Shown here in pieces: positions 29,067-44,399 of a stretch of DNA of 64,000 nucleotides. Origin of the DNA: Pipra filicauda (taxonomy: Eukaryota > Chordata > Aves > Passeriformes > Pipridae); assembly GCF_003945595.2 (NCBI RefSeq), contig NW_024104300.1:558001-622000 (forward strand), given 5' to 3'. A program made the translations under genes and the position numbers. How positions within the stretch are numbered: position 1 is the first letter of the stretch; each line of letters starts with the position of its first letter. The notes beneath the pieces were generated by a model. That model was not told the DNA's origin and made no database searches. It saw only the letters and a program-made list of their open reading frames with translations.

Positions 29067-32000
29067 CTGATGGAGAAAATGAAAATTTAAAGGACAGATG
29101 TTCACAGAAGGTAGGGAACACGTAGGACAGCACTGTAAGGGTAAGACACCAACATTCTACAGCACAGAGGATGAAGTAAGTATTTTCTTAATACCTCTTT
29201 TAGAAATGCAGATGTGATCCTTAAGTGCAATTAAAAAATGGCAGTACAGTTTTCATTCCCCTGCCACGTTATCCTAAACAACATTTTTCTTGTAAGAGGA
29301 TGTAGGAATACTCATGCTCTTGCTGTGGCAAGTGTTTTCCAAACACAGAGCAAATAAACTGATCTCATCCAAAAATATACTCATACACAGCTGGTTTGTA
29401 TGCTTTAGCATTTAACTTATGGAACACCTAGTATTCTGTTTGCATTTACCTTTCTTGTTAGTTCCTTAAAATAAAACTCTGCTTGTTTAAAATACTTGGT
29501 GGTAACATAGATGTATTCTTTATGTATTATTAACGTCGTTGTTGCTGTTAGTCCCTATGGTGTGCTACACATTAGGTAGATTTACACAAGTTTATGTCCC
29601 TGGATCAGAACTTAAAACCTGAGCCAGAAACTCCTTTGAAGTTCTGTAAATCTATTCACATGCCTAAAATTAGCCATAAGTAACTGCAGGATCACTCTTG
29701 AAGTGATAGGCAGAGAGGAAGGCAGATGTAGATCAGAATTCTGGAGTGTCACTTTTTCTTACCCCTTTTTATTTATATAGCTCTAAGTTCTTGCACATTT
29801 TAATTTTGAAAGAAATATATCAACACTGGATCAAATAGGAGGCTTAAATGTTGTATAGTGAAATAATACTAATTAAACTGTCAAACACAGGCTGTTTCAG
29901 ATTTCTTCTTAAGAACTACAGTTCATGAGCAAAGCAACACTTTCATGCACCAAAAAAAAAGGAAGTTCCGACACCAGTTAAATGAGGAATAATTATAATT
30001 GGCAATAAACCACTAATAGACTCTATATTCAAGTGGTATAGTGGTTGCACTATAATAGTTCAAACAATATTTTTAAAACTGCAAAGGAAAGATGGCAAGT
30101 TACCAATGTTCACAAATTATTCTTCACAGAAACTGCTGTCTGGGCTCTCTACATCTGGATTTTAACAATACCTAGGCTGAACACAATAGAAGACAAGACA
30201 CAAAAGTAGTTGCAAAGTTTTAGCTAAAGATGCTTTTTCCTGGCCATCTAGTCACTTTATTTTCCATCCTGAATTAATATACAGAGCATGGGATCAACCA
30301 CATTCATCAGAAGAGACACAGAACAAACTGATACTCTGCAATCATTCTACCAACAAACTGAATTTTCAGCTACAATAGTCATGGTTTGTTCAAGATTTTT
30401 GTTCCATAGGGACAATTCTGCCCATTTTTCTAATATTATATGTATGCATGTGCAACGTACAGACTAGTAGATAACTGTCATTAAAAAACACTTGCTTTAC
30501 TTGTGAAACTGCAACTCCAGGTCTTGAAAATGAAAAGCTACCACAACAAGATTCAGATGGGGGAACAAGGAGCAGGGCAGATTAGATAGCTGTCTTCCAA
30601 GTTCAGGGGCTTTTCCCTGTGGATTTCAGGCTCTGTGGATTCTAGAGGCAAGAGAAATCACTTATGCCACAGCTGTCCCTTCCCTGAGGGATGGACTTAT
30701 GAATCTGAAATGTCTTCAGGCCCAGAATCCTTCTTCCGTAAGTTTTACCAATAATGATGCAACAAGGATATTGCATCGTCAAGGCTTCACTAGGCACAAT
30801 AAGTCAGTATACACAGCTATATCATGTATATCAAATTTGCTGCCCACTATGGTCTACACACAATCACGTCTGAACTGAATGAAGACATTTCCAAGCTCTG
30901 GGATGGGGCTTTAACATGATACAGGCACCAACCCACAGTCCAGTCTACATTATATGTAATGAAACCACGGGGAATAATTCTATTGTCATTTGAGTTTCCT
31001 CTGGTAGTTTAATGTATAAAGTGATTGGACTGTAATTCCTCTCAACAAAATTAGAAAAACAATTCATATAAAACCAATTTTTAAATAAAAGCAACCTGGA
31101 AAAAAACTGACAGGGAGAAACAGAGGCTGATCCTCTTTCCAGTGGGCTCTTTCCCTGGAAGGACAGTAAAAATGCTGACAGCTATGCCCTGTGAGGATGA
31201 CATATTGCATATTTGAGAAGACGCTTTTTATCTCACAGAAACTGCAAAATTATCATATGACAGAGCAGTTGCCATGGCAATTCTGCATTTTCTGTCAAAC
31301 AGCAAAATGCAGAAAGGTCTAAAATTCAGGTAAAACTCATGCAGTATTTATCACCCACCATTGCAAAATCTCCTTTTTGTTATTTCATGCAGTGCACAGA
31401 ATAGACGCAATGCATGAGAGAGAGCTGGCACAGTCAGGCAAAGAGGAGACTGGAAGGTGAAAAAAATTATAAGTATGTAGAATTTACTTAGAAATGACAC
31501 TGACTAATGCATTTAACTTGATCTCAGCACAAGACAAAAAAATAAAACCAAAATAAAACCGTAAGAGCACTAAAAGAGAAAAAGACATAGTAATTACTAT
31601 TATCATTACTGTCAACTACGCCAAAGCTCTGCATACAAAGCACTCTCACCAGTCGACACGAGGTGTTCCCAAGTAGGATCTGAGATTCAACCACACGTAC
31701 TTTCCAGCCACTCAAGCCAGCATTAAGGAAGAGGGATAGGCTTCCTTAGGCAACAGAGGGAGCTCCCGGCTCTCATAGAGGCTCCACATCTGCCGAGTTC
31801 ATCATTGTGACAGTTGGACCACTACCCCTTGCTTAGTCTCCTCTACATAGTCCATGTCCATCTGGTCTGTGCAGACTTGTGCTCTGTAGTGAGTGTGAAC
31901 TGCCAGCTCCTTACCCCACGCTGACACCACAAAGCTGCATTCATGGGCAAGTCAGAGCAAGAAGAGGAGGATATGGTTGTCACCAACATCAGCAGGACTT

Positions 32001-33502
32001 GGTATCGAAATTCTCATGACATATGACCTTTCTACTGTTCCAGCCTTCCCCTATGAAACCATTGCTACTGCTCCTCAACACCATACAAAGCTGAGCGGTA
32101 TGTGCTCTCAAGAAATGAAGGGGTGGTTTTCCACCTTCTTGGAAACGAAGATCCAAAGATTTGGAAACCTTTGGTTTTCCTGTACGGGTGCCATGGAAAT
32201 GTTCTTGATCTCATGCACATAGCAGTCTGCTAGCTGAGCTCTATCCTTGAGCAGAACAGGGTGAATCCCCTTCCAATCTCCCAAGGGAGCAAGAGGCAGC
32301 TGCTAACCTGTGCCTTGTCAGCCTCACTTCCAGCTCTGGACAGGCTAAACTAATGCGAGATTATGCCTGGGGATCCAATCCTATGAGGAGACAGCACTGA
32401 GCCAGGCCTGAACAACCACAGTGGCACAGCAAAATGCCTCTCAAGGAAAGAGTAACTTTTCCTTCCTCCACCTTCTATTCTCTAAAAGTGCCTACCTACA
32501 GCAAATAGTGTGCTGAAACAATGTGGCAACTCACATGAGGGAAAGCTAGTACAATGCCCATGCTCACAGGGTTTGTCCCATGGCAAGCATTTCTAAACAT
32601 TCCGTGCTGCCCTCAAAAGACTAAACTAATCAAAACTAATTTAAACAAATTGTCTTTCTCCTCTCCCAAGGAGCAAAAGCTCAAGCTCTTTGTGTTGTTT
32701 ATGCTAAGCCTGATCTTTTTTTATCTTCCCAGAGTTTTCTGGGCCTCTTTGCTCCTAAATAATTTGCTGCAGCATGTCAGCATTTTGGATACCAGCTGGC
32801 TGAAAAGAAGAAGCAAACATGTTGAGTTATAAGGAGGGATGCTCAGAGCCAGGCATGAACCTTACAGTTGTCCAGCAACTGGCAGGCACAGGCAGCTGCC
32901 AGGGACCACCAGCATCCTGAGGGACATTGTGCAGGTGAGACTGTGTCTCCTCGCTGCTGAAATTCCCTTGGCACTAGCTCTTACTCCTCACCAAGTACAT
33001 ATTCCACTGGTCTCACCAAATCTACGTCATGGTGATGGATGTGTTCTGGTTTTGCCCATGGGCTAAAGCTCTCCAAAGCCCTTGCTGTGTGTCAGGAGGA
33101 GCTGCCGTTGCTGCTGGCATCAAAGTCTGCTCCTCTAAGACTAAAACTAAGACACTGCCAAATCCTGTGCTCAGCAGTGGGGTCCAAACACAGTCCTCTG
33201 GATAGTTGTCTGCACTCCAGTTAGGTCCCATCCCTTGACCTCCACTGTGACTGAAGGATACTTGTGATCTATGTTGGTACCACAGGAAAAGAGAGAAGTG
33301 TTAGGCAATTAACCCCTCTCACATAACAATCAATCCAGTAGCTCAGTTCACCAAAAAATTTGCTCTTTAACAGCAGCCAGAGTCACGTCTTTAAGAGCCA
33401 ATGGCAGAAACATAAAATGGCCATAACCTGTCCCCAGAGATAATTCTTCTCACAGCTGCCCGCAAGATGTTTATTAAGGACACTACAAAGAGTGGATTTG
33501 GT

Positions 33503-33532
33503 AAAAAAAAAAGAAAAAAAAAAAGAAGAAGG
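33503..33532. repeat. A-rich purine tract
   Basis: 30 bases made only of A and G, with runs of 10 and 11 A, in the intron between the ATP-loop and helix C exons. Low-complexity sequence with no sign of a retrocopy attached. Confidence 0.8.
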
Positions 33533-34497
33533 TATGGCAACTTGTCCAGAAAACTGACAAATTTCTCATCTAAATCCATGGAGACATCTCTACCTTTAAA
33601 GGCTGAATGCTTTTCCTTTTGAAGTACGCAGAGAGGAAGTGCAGTACAGCATTGAATAGCAGAAGTGCTAGGCTCCATTCAGTCAGGACTTTGAAACAGA
33701 GCAAGTGAATAGAAGTATTTTTATTTTGCTATCAAGGAGTTCCCTAAAGTGACAGAGGAAAGGCAATTTCCACTGTAGTTTCACCAAAATACAATAGAAA
33801 ATTAATTCAGATGTAGTTTTGTCATCTCCTATCTCTTGCTTTCTCCCTATGTCTATACTATCTCCCTTCAGGGCTTAATTTTTTCTCACGAGTCAACATG
33901 ACCAAACAACTCCCAAGTATCATAAAGACTGTAACCTTGGCAAACCCAAAAATGTGTTATTTTTGATTGAGCACTCTACAGGTCTATCCTCCTTTCATGT
34001 TCTCTCACTGTGAGGTCCAAAACTCTACTTCTTGTTACCAAATTCAAAAATATGATCTACTCCGTTTCTTTTACTGTATGGTTTCATCCATGTACACATG
34101 GTTGCCTAACTGTGACTGGTCAGATAAAATTATTTTCCCCTAGGCACAGCTCAAATTCCAAACATCTATTCCATCTGCATTTAATGAGATACTTCAAATG
34201 CTGGACACCTTGTTCAGTTTTTGGCAGAACACTACAGATGGAGATAAGAGTTTGTTTCCAGGGAAACTTTGCAAATTTTGAGAGAGTAATTTCACCGATA
34301 TTGTTTTCTAGCTACATCCTGAGCTGAAATCAACAGCCAACCTGAGCTCTTGAATTTTAGGGGGATGAAAAGACTTGGTGCAGTGAAGCAGGCTTGGTCT
34401 CCAAGCTCTGAGATCAATCTTGAAATCTTTTTAATCCTTGGTAGATTCCCAACGTAGCAGGTGCTCTTTGCCTTTTAGGAGAATCAGACAAATCTTC

Positions 34498-34498
<1 letters not shown>

Positions 34499-34532
<34 letters not shown>
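34499..34532. repeat. Homopolymer run of 34 C
   Basis: Uninterrupted run of 34 cytosines in the intron after the ATP-loop exon. On the NTRK2 transcript it is G34, starting 682 nt downstream of that exon's last base (35215). A G run of this length can form G-quadruplexes in RNA and non-template DNA. Runs like this are also a frequent sequencing or polishing artefact, so the exact length is doubtful. Confidence 0.9.
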
Positions 34533-34533
<1 letters not shown>

Positions 34534-35154
34534 AAATGTAAAAGTTGTCCGTATACTTGAAACTCCAAACATGTTTTCATGCATTTTCCTCATCCTTTGG
34601 ACTTTATTTCGGGATCATTGATTGGAGCTGTATATAATCAAGAATCACTCCTCCAGGTCTGACATATGATGACTTTTGGATTTCCATACTGCCAGTGTTT
34701 AACAGTACATGACAATACTATTCACAAGTTTGTTTTAATATTCCTGGTAGCTATATTAATGACAATTACCCTCAGATAATTTCAGTTGTTGACTTGAAGA
34801 ATGTCATAGTCCTGAAAAAGAAAGGCATTCTTTGCCTAGAAATTATACACATAACCTATTCACTTAGCTAGTAATAGATTACTTTTTTAGACACGTAACA
34901 CATATGTCACTTGTATTTTTAATGACCTAGACATTATTTTTCACTAATTGTACTCCAGATAGATCATAAAAGATTTTGCCCCCTTGTGACACAATCTGTT
35001 TTCCTCTTTTTTCTTATAAGATTCAGATCTCATTTTATAATCCACAACTAGATCAAATACCGCATTCTCTTAACACTCAATTAGCCTTGTGAACTTTTCC
35101 ACACATATCAGAACAGTTACACTGTATTATGGAATAGGCAAAGACGATAAATTA

Positions 35155-35370
<216 letters not shown>

Positions 35371-38300
35371 TCAGAAAGGAGTGGCAAGGCCAGGATGAGA
35401 CGGAGTCCGTGCTTACAGCCACATGGAGACAAGCTTGCCTGTAAAGTAGGATGCGTACTGTGGAAAGAATCAAAATCCCTATGTGCCATTTATTCGTGCT
35501 TTGTGCAAAAAGACTGAGCTTATATATTTATAGTTGGAGGGTAGCACATTTCCTGGATAAGAAGACGTGGAATTCAGAGTCACCTGGGAAAAGGTCACTT
35601 ATCATCATGTTAGGAAGACTGCTGCAGAGCAACACACAGGAGCCAATGCTGCTTTTTTAAAAAAAATTAAGAAAATTAATCAGAAAATAAAGCAAACCTT
35701 TCTCACACCTCTTTTAATTTTGTGCCTTTAACAATAACAGAACTCTCGTCCAAAGCCAAAAAGTTTTAAAATTAAGCTAATCCAAGAAAACCAAATGTGC
35801 CCTCTTTTAACTAAACGCAACTTAATACTCTGGTTTACTTACCACTTGTTCAACTGCTTTCCTTCTCAGAGCTATATATAGTTACAATAAGATAAATTTT
35901 ATTCTCGCAAACATGATGTACAGTATTACTCTGAAGTAAAAGAAAAGATGGACAAAGGTTTTAGTCCACACAGTGGACAGAAACTTCATTGACGTCCTCA
36001 AGCTTTTCAACTTATTTTACATTCTCCTTTCAGCAAAAGCTTCCATTAAAACCTTTAATATTTAAGAGACTGTACTAAATTTTGTACAATACATTATCAG
36101 TTTGCAATGTTCAAGCTCAGTAAAGCGGTTTAGCTGCCAATCGGATGGACAGCTTGTGTTGCTGAATCTGTACAAAACAGACAGAATCTACTGATGAATT
36201 TAACCTCAGTGGACTTAACTGCCTTTGCAAACACTGAAATTAACCCCCGCCTGGAAAAGGCCCATTTGCAACTTAAACCCTTGACACAGTGAATTAAATT
36301 GGGGTGCACAGGCATCAAGCTGGCTTCTGCTAGGGTTTGAATCTTACCTTGGCTGCTTAACTGCAGGACTGAACCCTGCCAATAATTTAGGATCTATGCA
36401 GACCAACTGCTGTTGCCATATTTGGCCACAAATCTGTTCCAAAGTGGGTGATCACCTGTACAAAAATCACCTTACCTCCATGTCTAAAAGATGGAAAATG
36501 GAGTGCTGGTGGTAACAGCAGTGGGGAGAAATGGCACAGCCTATCCCTATTCCTATCACCAGCATTTGGAGAAAAGGACCACAGCCTACAAGAGAAAAAT
36601 ATGTGCGTCCCACACCCTAAGCCTACAGAGCATAAAACCAGAGCACTGCATGTAAATACACTTTGTATTCACACGCTTGCACACGAGGGAAACCTGGTGC
36701 TGGAGTAAGCTTGAAAAGTGAGAAATCCATCAGGGGTCTGTCAGGTGGGCAGCACACCCAAGGAGCAGATCTCCACCAGACCCAGCTGGCACCTGCCAGA
36801 AACCTCTCATCAGCGTGTAAGCAGGCCCTCCATAGCCTGTGTATAGCATGAGGAAAGCTGGATTCTCCCTGCAGCACACCAGACTCACCAGGGCTCACTG
36901 CTGTCCCTGCAGCTGGTGGCTGCAGGGTGGAGCATTGCCAGCCTCCTCCTCCAATCCCAAGTCTTCTGGAAGAGGGTATGTCTAATTAATAGCCAGGTAC
37001 ACATGAAATAAGACTTCATGATACTTATGTTTTTCGTTTTTGTCAAACTCTGGTCTAGCATAAGCTCAAGTTTTGTTGTGGAGATGCATTTATATGGGTA
37101 TACTTTGTTTGACCAGCTACCCTAGCAGCTCCCCTGCAGTCATCAGGAATTGTTTTCTATGTTCACTTCCTCCTCAGTACTGGCTTTGCAAGTAAAGCCA
37201 AAAATGCAGTCAGCACAAGATAGGTCTGAACCAAAACATACCTTTTTTCCCCACAGACAGAAGTTAACCAGAATCTGTTGCCTCTACTAATACTGGTCAC
37301 AACACAGACCGGCAGAGGCAGAACTGCTGCCCTGGCATGCCACCTGAGCTCTGGAGTGTGGCATACCTTGTGACCTGTGCTTTAAAAGTAATTGCTATTA
37401 AACGAGGGCTAGTTCCTATCCCCTGAAAAACTTGTCATCCAACCCTGTCTCTTGGGGAATTCTCTTACCCTCTGCTTTACCAGTAGTGCCAGAAGAATGC
37501 TTCTCTTCCTTTCCCAGAAAGAAAAGTTCAGTTCCATGTTACCAGTGTTACCATCTTAAAAAGTACACAAATGCTAGAGACAGGTTACGGGGCTGAGAAC
37601 CTGTCCTACTGGCATCAGTAGGAAAATTCCAGTAAAGGCAGTTTTTCACTTGGTTCTCTCCACAGCTGTCAAAGACTCAGTGATGAACTGAGTCTGAATT
37701 TTGTGGGGGTCCTCTCCATTTTGAGCCCATCCTACCCAAGTGTTGGCCCTAGCAGTACAAAGGGGGGTTTTGTAAAGCTCCTGAAGGACAAGAGAGTAAA
37801 AATAAATAAAAAACATATCAAATACTTCTCTGCAGTACACTTACAGCTGCTGCTAAATACTTTTATATAAGCCAAGTATTTGACTGAACAATCCCCCCTG
37901 TAAACCAAACTGTCAAAACTGAGACACAGAAAGGTGCGGAAGAGGTCTGCACAGAATCCATTTTAACTTGTTACGCTCTATCCACCCCTGTAACCTTTTT
38001 GAGCTGCATTGTGTAACTAAACAAATAAAAAATGACAGTAAATATGACTAAATGGGCAGAGATTAAATGTAAGAACAATGTAAGTAAATCAAACACATAA
38101 AATGTGATGGTTATATGAGCTAAGGAAAAGATCCATTTAGCAAACTCAGGGCCCCAGCCATAATGAAACCATCTTCAGTAGGAGGATATTGCAGCAGCAG
38201 ATGCACTGGAAAATTCAGGTCAAAATCTGATTTCAGTTAGTGTCAGGATAAAGCAAATTCTCTCTGCTGACATTCAAGAGATTATCCTGGATTTACACTG

Positions 38301-41300
38301 AAGAAACAAAGCAGAATTTGGCCAAAGAGGTGGAATAAACAAAGAAGTCATCTCATGACTTTGTCTCATAGGCAAACACAGACAAACATTCAAATGGCAG
38401 CTATATATTTTCCTCCTTTTGATTCTAAATGGACATTGCACTTGACCTGCTATTCGTACTTTTAAGAGTATATCATCTCTGGTTTAAAATCTTGACTGAT
38501 TACTGCAAAAAATATGTTCCATTAAGCTAAAAGCTGACTTGAAACACTTCAGAGAGAAATGAAATACAGAATATGAAGCAAGACAACAAATTAAAGAAGG
38601 GTAAATGCTGAAAAGAGGCTGTGGTGTTAAATAATAACCACACAGTTGTATGTTTAGAAGCAGGCAGCTCCCATGGATGACTGCAGGGAATCAGAAGGCA
38701 ATAAGGAGCATACTGCAGAAAAAGTCTCTCTTCTCATTTCAAGGTCACAGAGACATCCCACCAAGAGAGTTGGACTTCTAGGTATTTCACTCACTAGGAA
38801 ACATCATGTCACACTGGAAATGATGCATCAGCCTTATCCTGCAAAACGTATCTGCAGGCACAAGACTGCACTCCCCAGGTAACCTATCTTTGATGATGAG
38901 GCTGAACAGAGAGGGTCATACCACTTTCTGGAATGGGTCCCAGCAGAACAGGCAACTCAGGATCACCTCACCACATTGAAATCACTGAGTTGGATTGACT
39001 GAATCCAGCCATGGACAGCAGGATACTTAGCATATAAATTATTAAAAACTTTCTGCCCATAATTAAAAAATTCAACGTGACAGAGTAAAAGTGTTTCCCC
39101 TTGGTCACAAACGATAGGTCTTAACATTTTACCCCCATATGTGACCATTACACTACCTAAGCTGACCTTCTACACTGCGCAGAGCATAGTACTGAGCTAA
39201 ATGACTTGTGCTCAGCAGAAGACTGCCTCCAGAAAGTGACTGCGCCAGTCTTGATTTGAAAGTCTGAACTATCCATTGTTTTAACGTGTAATCATTTTCA
39301 TTGCTAATAAAAATGCATGCCTTTTTCTTTGTCTCTTAATCATTAACTTGTCTGGCTTGCACCTCCCTTGGGCTCCAGGAGACTTTCTCTGATAGTTTAG
39401 CAGCCTTTTAAGGTCTGGTATTAAACACACATAATCAACACTCTTCTTACTCTTCTTGGAGAGGCAAAGAGACAGAAGTCCCTCCTCCCAGGAAAACATC
39501 CTCTCCAGTTGTTTTCATGACTTTTCTCTGGAATATTTTCAACAACCTTTTAAAATAAGTTGTTTCCAGTTGTTTTTCCTAACTGGAAGGCACATTCTTT
39601 GTGTCTTTCTCTCTCGACAGAGTTGTGATAAAAACACAAAATCAGCTCCCTGTATCTCTGCACATCCATATATTATGCCAGTCCTTTTAAGGCTGGGTTT
39701 CCTAAAGAGTACAAAAATTACACAGTTATGTGGTATGCATGACAGTGTCTCATCTAGAACACCTCACCCAATTACAACACCATAAGTGCTGTAAGTCTCA
39801 AATGTGTTCCCACATGCCTCATGAGAACAGCAGAGAAGATTTAGGGGGAGGCTGAAACACAGTCTCACTGCTTGACGGACGCTAAGAGCCACAGCAGACA
39901 GGCTCCACCATCACCACTCATTGAACTACCAACACTAGAAAATCCTGTTGTGTTGCATGCCCACTTAAATCATCCAGAAGTAGGCCAGCTCAGTTGCATA
40001 TTTCTGATTATTTGAAGTATTTATCACATACAACATTCATTACTTATTATTCTATATATATTTTTGTGTAGTGCTATTGTTGTTTAATTTTTACCATATA
40101 GCAGCAACAAATGCTCACGCAAGACTGGTGCCCAGACGTTGTAGGCACAAACAAATAAACAGCATGTTTACATGTGCTCCCCAGGTACTCTACTGTAAAT
40201 GAAAGGTCCTGGTACAGGCTATAGAAAACTGAGTATGGAGGATCCAGAATGAGGCCAGAAAGGCACTTGGGCCTTGCCACATTACCTATGCAAATACAGC
40301 TTCTGAAGCATTTTGATTTTTTGCTTCTTTGAAAAAAAAAACAGTTTAATTCAGCAGTTGTAAAACAGTTATCCTTGAGCAGCCATCAGTGATTTGTCAG
40401 GTTTTTCATAGGCATCAGAGTCTAAGTGGACCTTAAGGAGATATTTAATGGTCAAATTAAATAGGAAGTGATCTTCCAGGAAGAACTGAAGGCATTTATG
40501 CAAGGCAAACCACTGATTATCACAGGAATGGCATAATTCCCAGGCACTTACTTCTTACTTGCCTGGAGATACATCTGATGAAAAATCAAATAAATCTGTG
40601 ATTGCTGCAGCTTAACCTTTCAGTTGCTTCTTTTACGACTTAAATCCTCAGAGGATCTATACTTTAAACCCCAGAATTTCTATCTTTCAGGGTTAGAATT
40701 AGGCTTCCTTATGTAACACAGTGCTGCAGGTCCTTGAAAGATGCCCATCCGTCTCCCAACTGCCCACAGCAGCAGGAGCACCATAGCTCTTACACGTTGT
40801 AAACTCATTTTGCTATAGCTTGCATGGCGCTTCTCACTTGGCTGAAACTCAAGTGTTTGCTATCTTTTGGGGTTAATAATTGATTTCTGGTGAGGTCTTT
40901 GATTTTACTCTTTTTTTACTGTAATTGATTTGGTTTATTTGGCCAACATTCTCTCAGCTTGACATAAGGCCATACTTGGTTAGACCCTTACATACAAATA
41001 AACATTACTTAAGAATAAATTACAATAACAATGCTATCATTGTTTTAAATGCATGAGCCTTATGAGCTAAATTCACCCTTCGGGAAAAAGAATAATAATC
41101 AATTGACAGTTTACCCATACATAAGTTTGCCCTTGCGTACTAAAACTAAGGTACACAAGGCCTTCAAGCCTTAGCAACCTAAAAATGATCTTTTACATGT
41201 TAAAACAAATGGAATATATCAGAATAGCTGAAAGCTAGATTTGGTCCTCTATTTTCAGAATATGTAGCAGGTATTAATCACCCTGCATTTCTCTTTCTAT

Positions 41301-44300
41301 GCTGCTTCCAGCCTCCTAAAAGCTTTTCAGCACAGTATATTAAATCTGCTTTAAGCAGAAAACTGTATTTGAATTTTGGCAAAACACTGCCTTTGCAGAT
41401 ATGTATGCACTTAATTTGTAAATGCCAATCTCAATGCACTTCTTCCAAACGATTAATGATTGTACAACTTAAAGGCTATTGTATAAAACCTCTGCTAGCA
41501 TTATTTTACAGCGACAAATCTGGTTCATCTTCCATGGAGACTATGATCTCACCATCAACACCCTTCTCTTAATTCAGATGATGAACTGCATGATACTAAC
41601 CTTTAGAGATCTTTGCTATAGAAACAGAAGTACTCGGCAAAGGATGGGGGAGTACTATGTAGCATGTCTCATATAATAGACACTTGCAGAGGGGGAAGGG
41701 CTAATAAAAATACTGTCTTCAAAATATTAACTCTTTTCTATCTCTGTTTTCAGAAATACACACAGCCCAGTACACCAGTCTGAGAAGTAGGACCTAAAAG
41801 AAACTTACATTCAGAGACTGAGTCATATTCAAGCCTGGTGGAAGTGGGTATAAAAGTGAAATTCAAAGGAGATTGCTCTGGTTTTGATGTACTTTTCTCT
41901 GCTTTGCTTTTTGTCTTCTTATTTTAAAAGGAAAAGGAAATAATGTTGTACCTCAACATGAGGAAGCTTTTTACTGGTGGCCTTTCAAAAAGAAATATGA
42001 AAAGTAAATGGAGCTTTCAAGCCTGTGAAGGAATAAACCATACTCCTGGCTCACAGTCCCAAATTCTATCCCCTTATATAAAACTTAAGCACATATCCAG
42101 TCTTTACCTTTTGATGAACTATTTTACTGAAAGATAGCATAGCATCTGATCAGCCATGCTAGATGGCTAGGTCTGCCCTGTTGCAGCTAATTATGCATAG
42201 AAAGAAAAGGGAACATTAGAGAAAACATCACAGGAACATGACAGAACTCAGTCTTTTATAGATCACTTCTGAGCATATTATTTACCCTTTTCCTAATATT
42301 TTTTTTCCTTCTACAGTTCTATCAGGCTGCAGTACACTGTGTGGCTTTCTGTGAGGAAAGCTGAATCTTATGCATTTTTTACCTTATAGTTTGCTTTCTT
42401 TGGGCCAACTGAGGTAAACTCCTAAGCAGAAGGTTAAGTCTCTGCCCGCTTCCTTAACTGCATACAGTTAAGGCTTTGCTGCTACATGGTTATTTGCTCT
42501 TATGATTCTGTGTGTACCACCTCCTTTCCCGAGTTTTGCCATAAGTGGACTATAAACACAGAGAAAAGTTTTTGGTTTGTCTATCTCCGAGGAGGACCCA
42601 AAAATGACACATAAAGGCATTGGACATTGCAAACAAACAAAATATGAAACTTTCCTCACCCTTTGATTGGATTCCCACATTATTCACTGAAAAACAAAAT
42701 CACCAGACAAAAGAGAAAACAAGTCTCAAGTCTTCCTATGCACTGACAAGGAAAGAACCTCAGTTTGCCCTCTGTCTTCTGGGAACACAGAAGGGGTTAG
42801 CACTAACAATTATACTGTCCCACAGCCCCATGTGACAGGAGAGATGACCAAAACATTATAAAAGATGAACAAACCTGAAAAAGTGGCTACTCCCTTTTAC
42901 AGACTTGCTCTCCTTCAGTATTTCAGCCTTCTTCCATGGTGAGGCACTTGTTCTGCTTTTGTTCCACTGACAGGCCGGCACACCTTTCTGCTAGGGCATG
43001 CCATATACAGAGCCTTATGTCCCTATTGGGCATTTCCCCCTTGGTCTCTGCTACTGTTTCAGAATTCCAGTGTTATGATGTAATTGGCAGCATATGAGTG
43101 CAAGGCATACCCAGAAAATTCATCTTTATCCCTGGGCTGTGACAGATACCTCTACATCAGCCACAACGCAGTCAAAAGGTTATTATATTGTACTAGCTTC
43201 AAATAGAAGACCTGCAAGTTCTTACTTATAGGTCAACCAAATGAAGTCATGAAGGGTTTGCAAGACTGAACATGGTGAGGCTTTTTTAGGATCCTCAAAA
43301 ATTGCAAAGTAAAGATGGCTTTTATTTTGTCTTGTTGCAAATGCACTGGGAAAAAAAAATCTTTCTCTGTTTCCACATTAACATAACACGTGCTTAACTT
43401 TTCTAGCTTGAAAAAATCTGCTTACTACAGACCACACATTACCTCCTCTGGTATCCTGGTTCTTCTGTCCTCCAAAGTACTAATACCATAAAGTGTATGT
43501 TTATACAACACAAATTATTCCATGTGTAAAGGTCATAAGGTTTTTACAGTCTGGGTGACTTCTCATCATTTTTCAAGGTCTGACAACCCCCCCAAATCCC
43601 AGGGAAGGATGCAAATGAGACTGTGCCATGCTCCTTGCATTGAGATTTGCTTATGCAAACAATGGTGCTCCTACTTGGAACTGCTCTCTAAATTACACTA
43701 AACTACAGCCCAGACAGATTTGAGAACACTTTAAATGCTTTTTAAATAGCAGCAAGATGAGTGCCTATTCTAATTGTCCTGATAGAAAACCCAGTCTCAT
43801 AATATATAGAGAAAAGAAAACCTGTGACTTGTCAATGGGAACAGGAGGACTTTACAGGTAATTTCTCTTGCAAAAGAAAGTCATGTATTTTCTCTTCTCC
43901 TCTCTTGGATTTGCATGTTATTTTCACATAACAGGAAAGCTAACACATCTAGCAAAGAATATAAGAAATCTCCTTCCACTCACTTGAGCTCTGGATTGTG
44001 TTATCTGTCAGCTGAAATTATGTTTCTCTACATTTCAGACAAATGAAGAGGAATACATCTTCTTTGCTAAAACAAGTTTGGTGAGGGAGCAGAGGTCTCC
44101 ACTATGTATAGCCCCTTGCAACTGGTCTACACGACATGCAGCCCAGGGCCCCTTGGCCTTTAGCAGACCAGAGCCAATGCCATGCCCTGTATGTTTCCAC
44201 GGCCATGGGCAGTGAGGCATCAGTCACAGACATAGCCGGTCTGTCAAATGGAGGTACGTTTAAAGTAGCATGAGAGAGTGCCTTGGTTCCACCATGGACA

Positions 44301-44399
44301 ACAAACCCATACATCTGTTTCTGGGCAAAGCTTCCTTCAGATATTGTTTAAATAAAGGCTTATTTGTAAACTCCCAATAAATCCCCTCCCACATATCAG

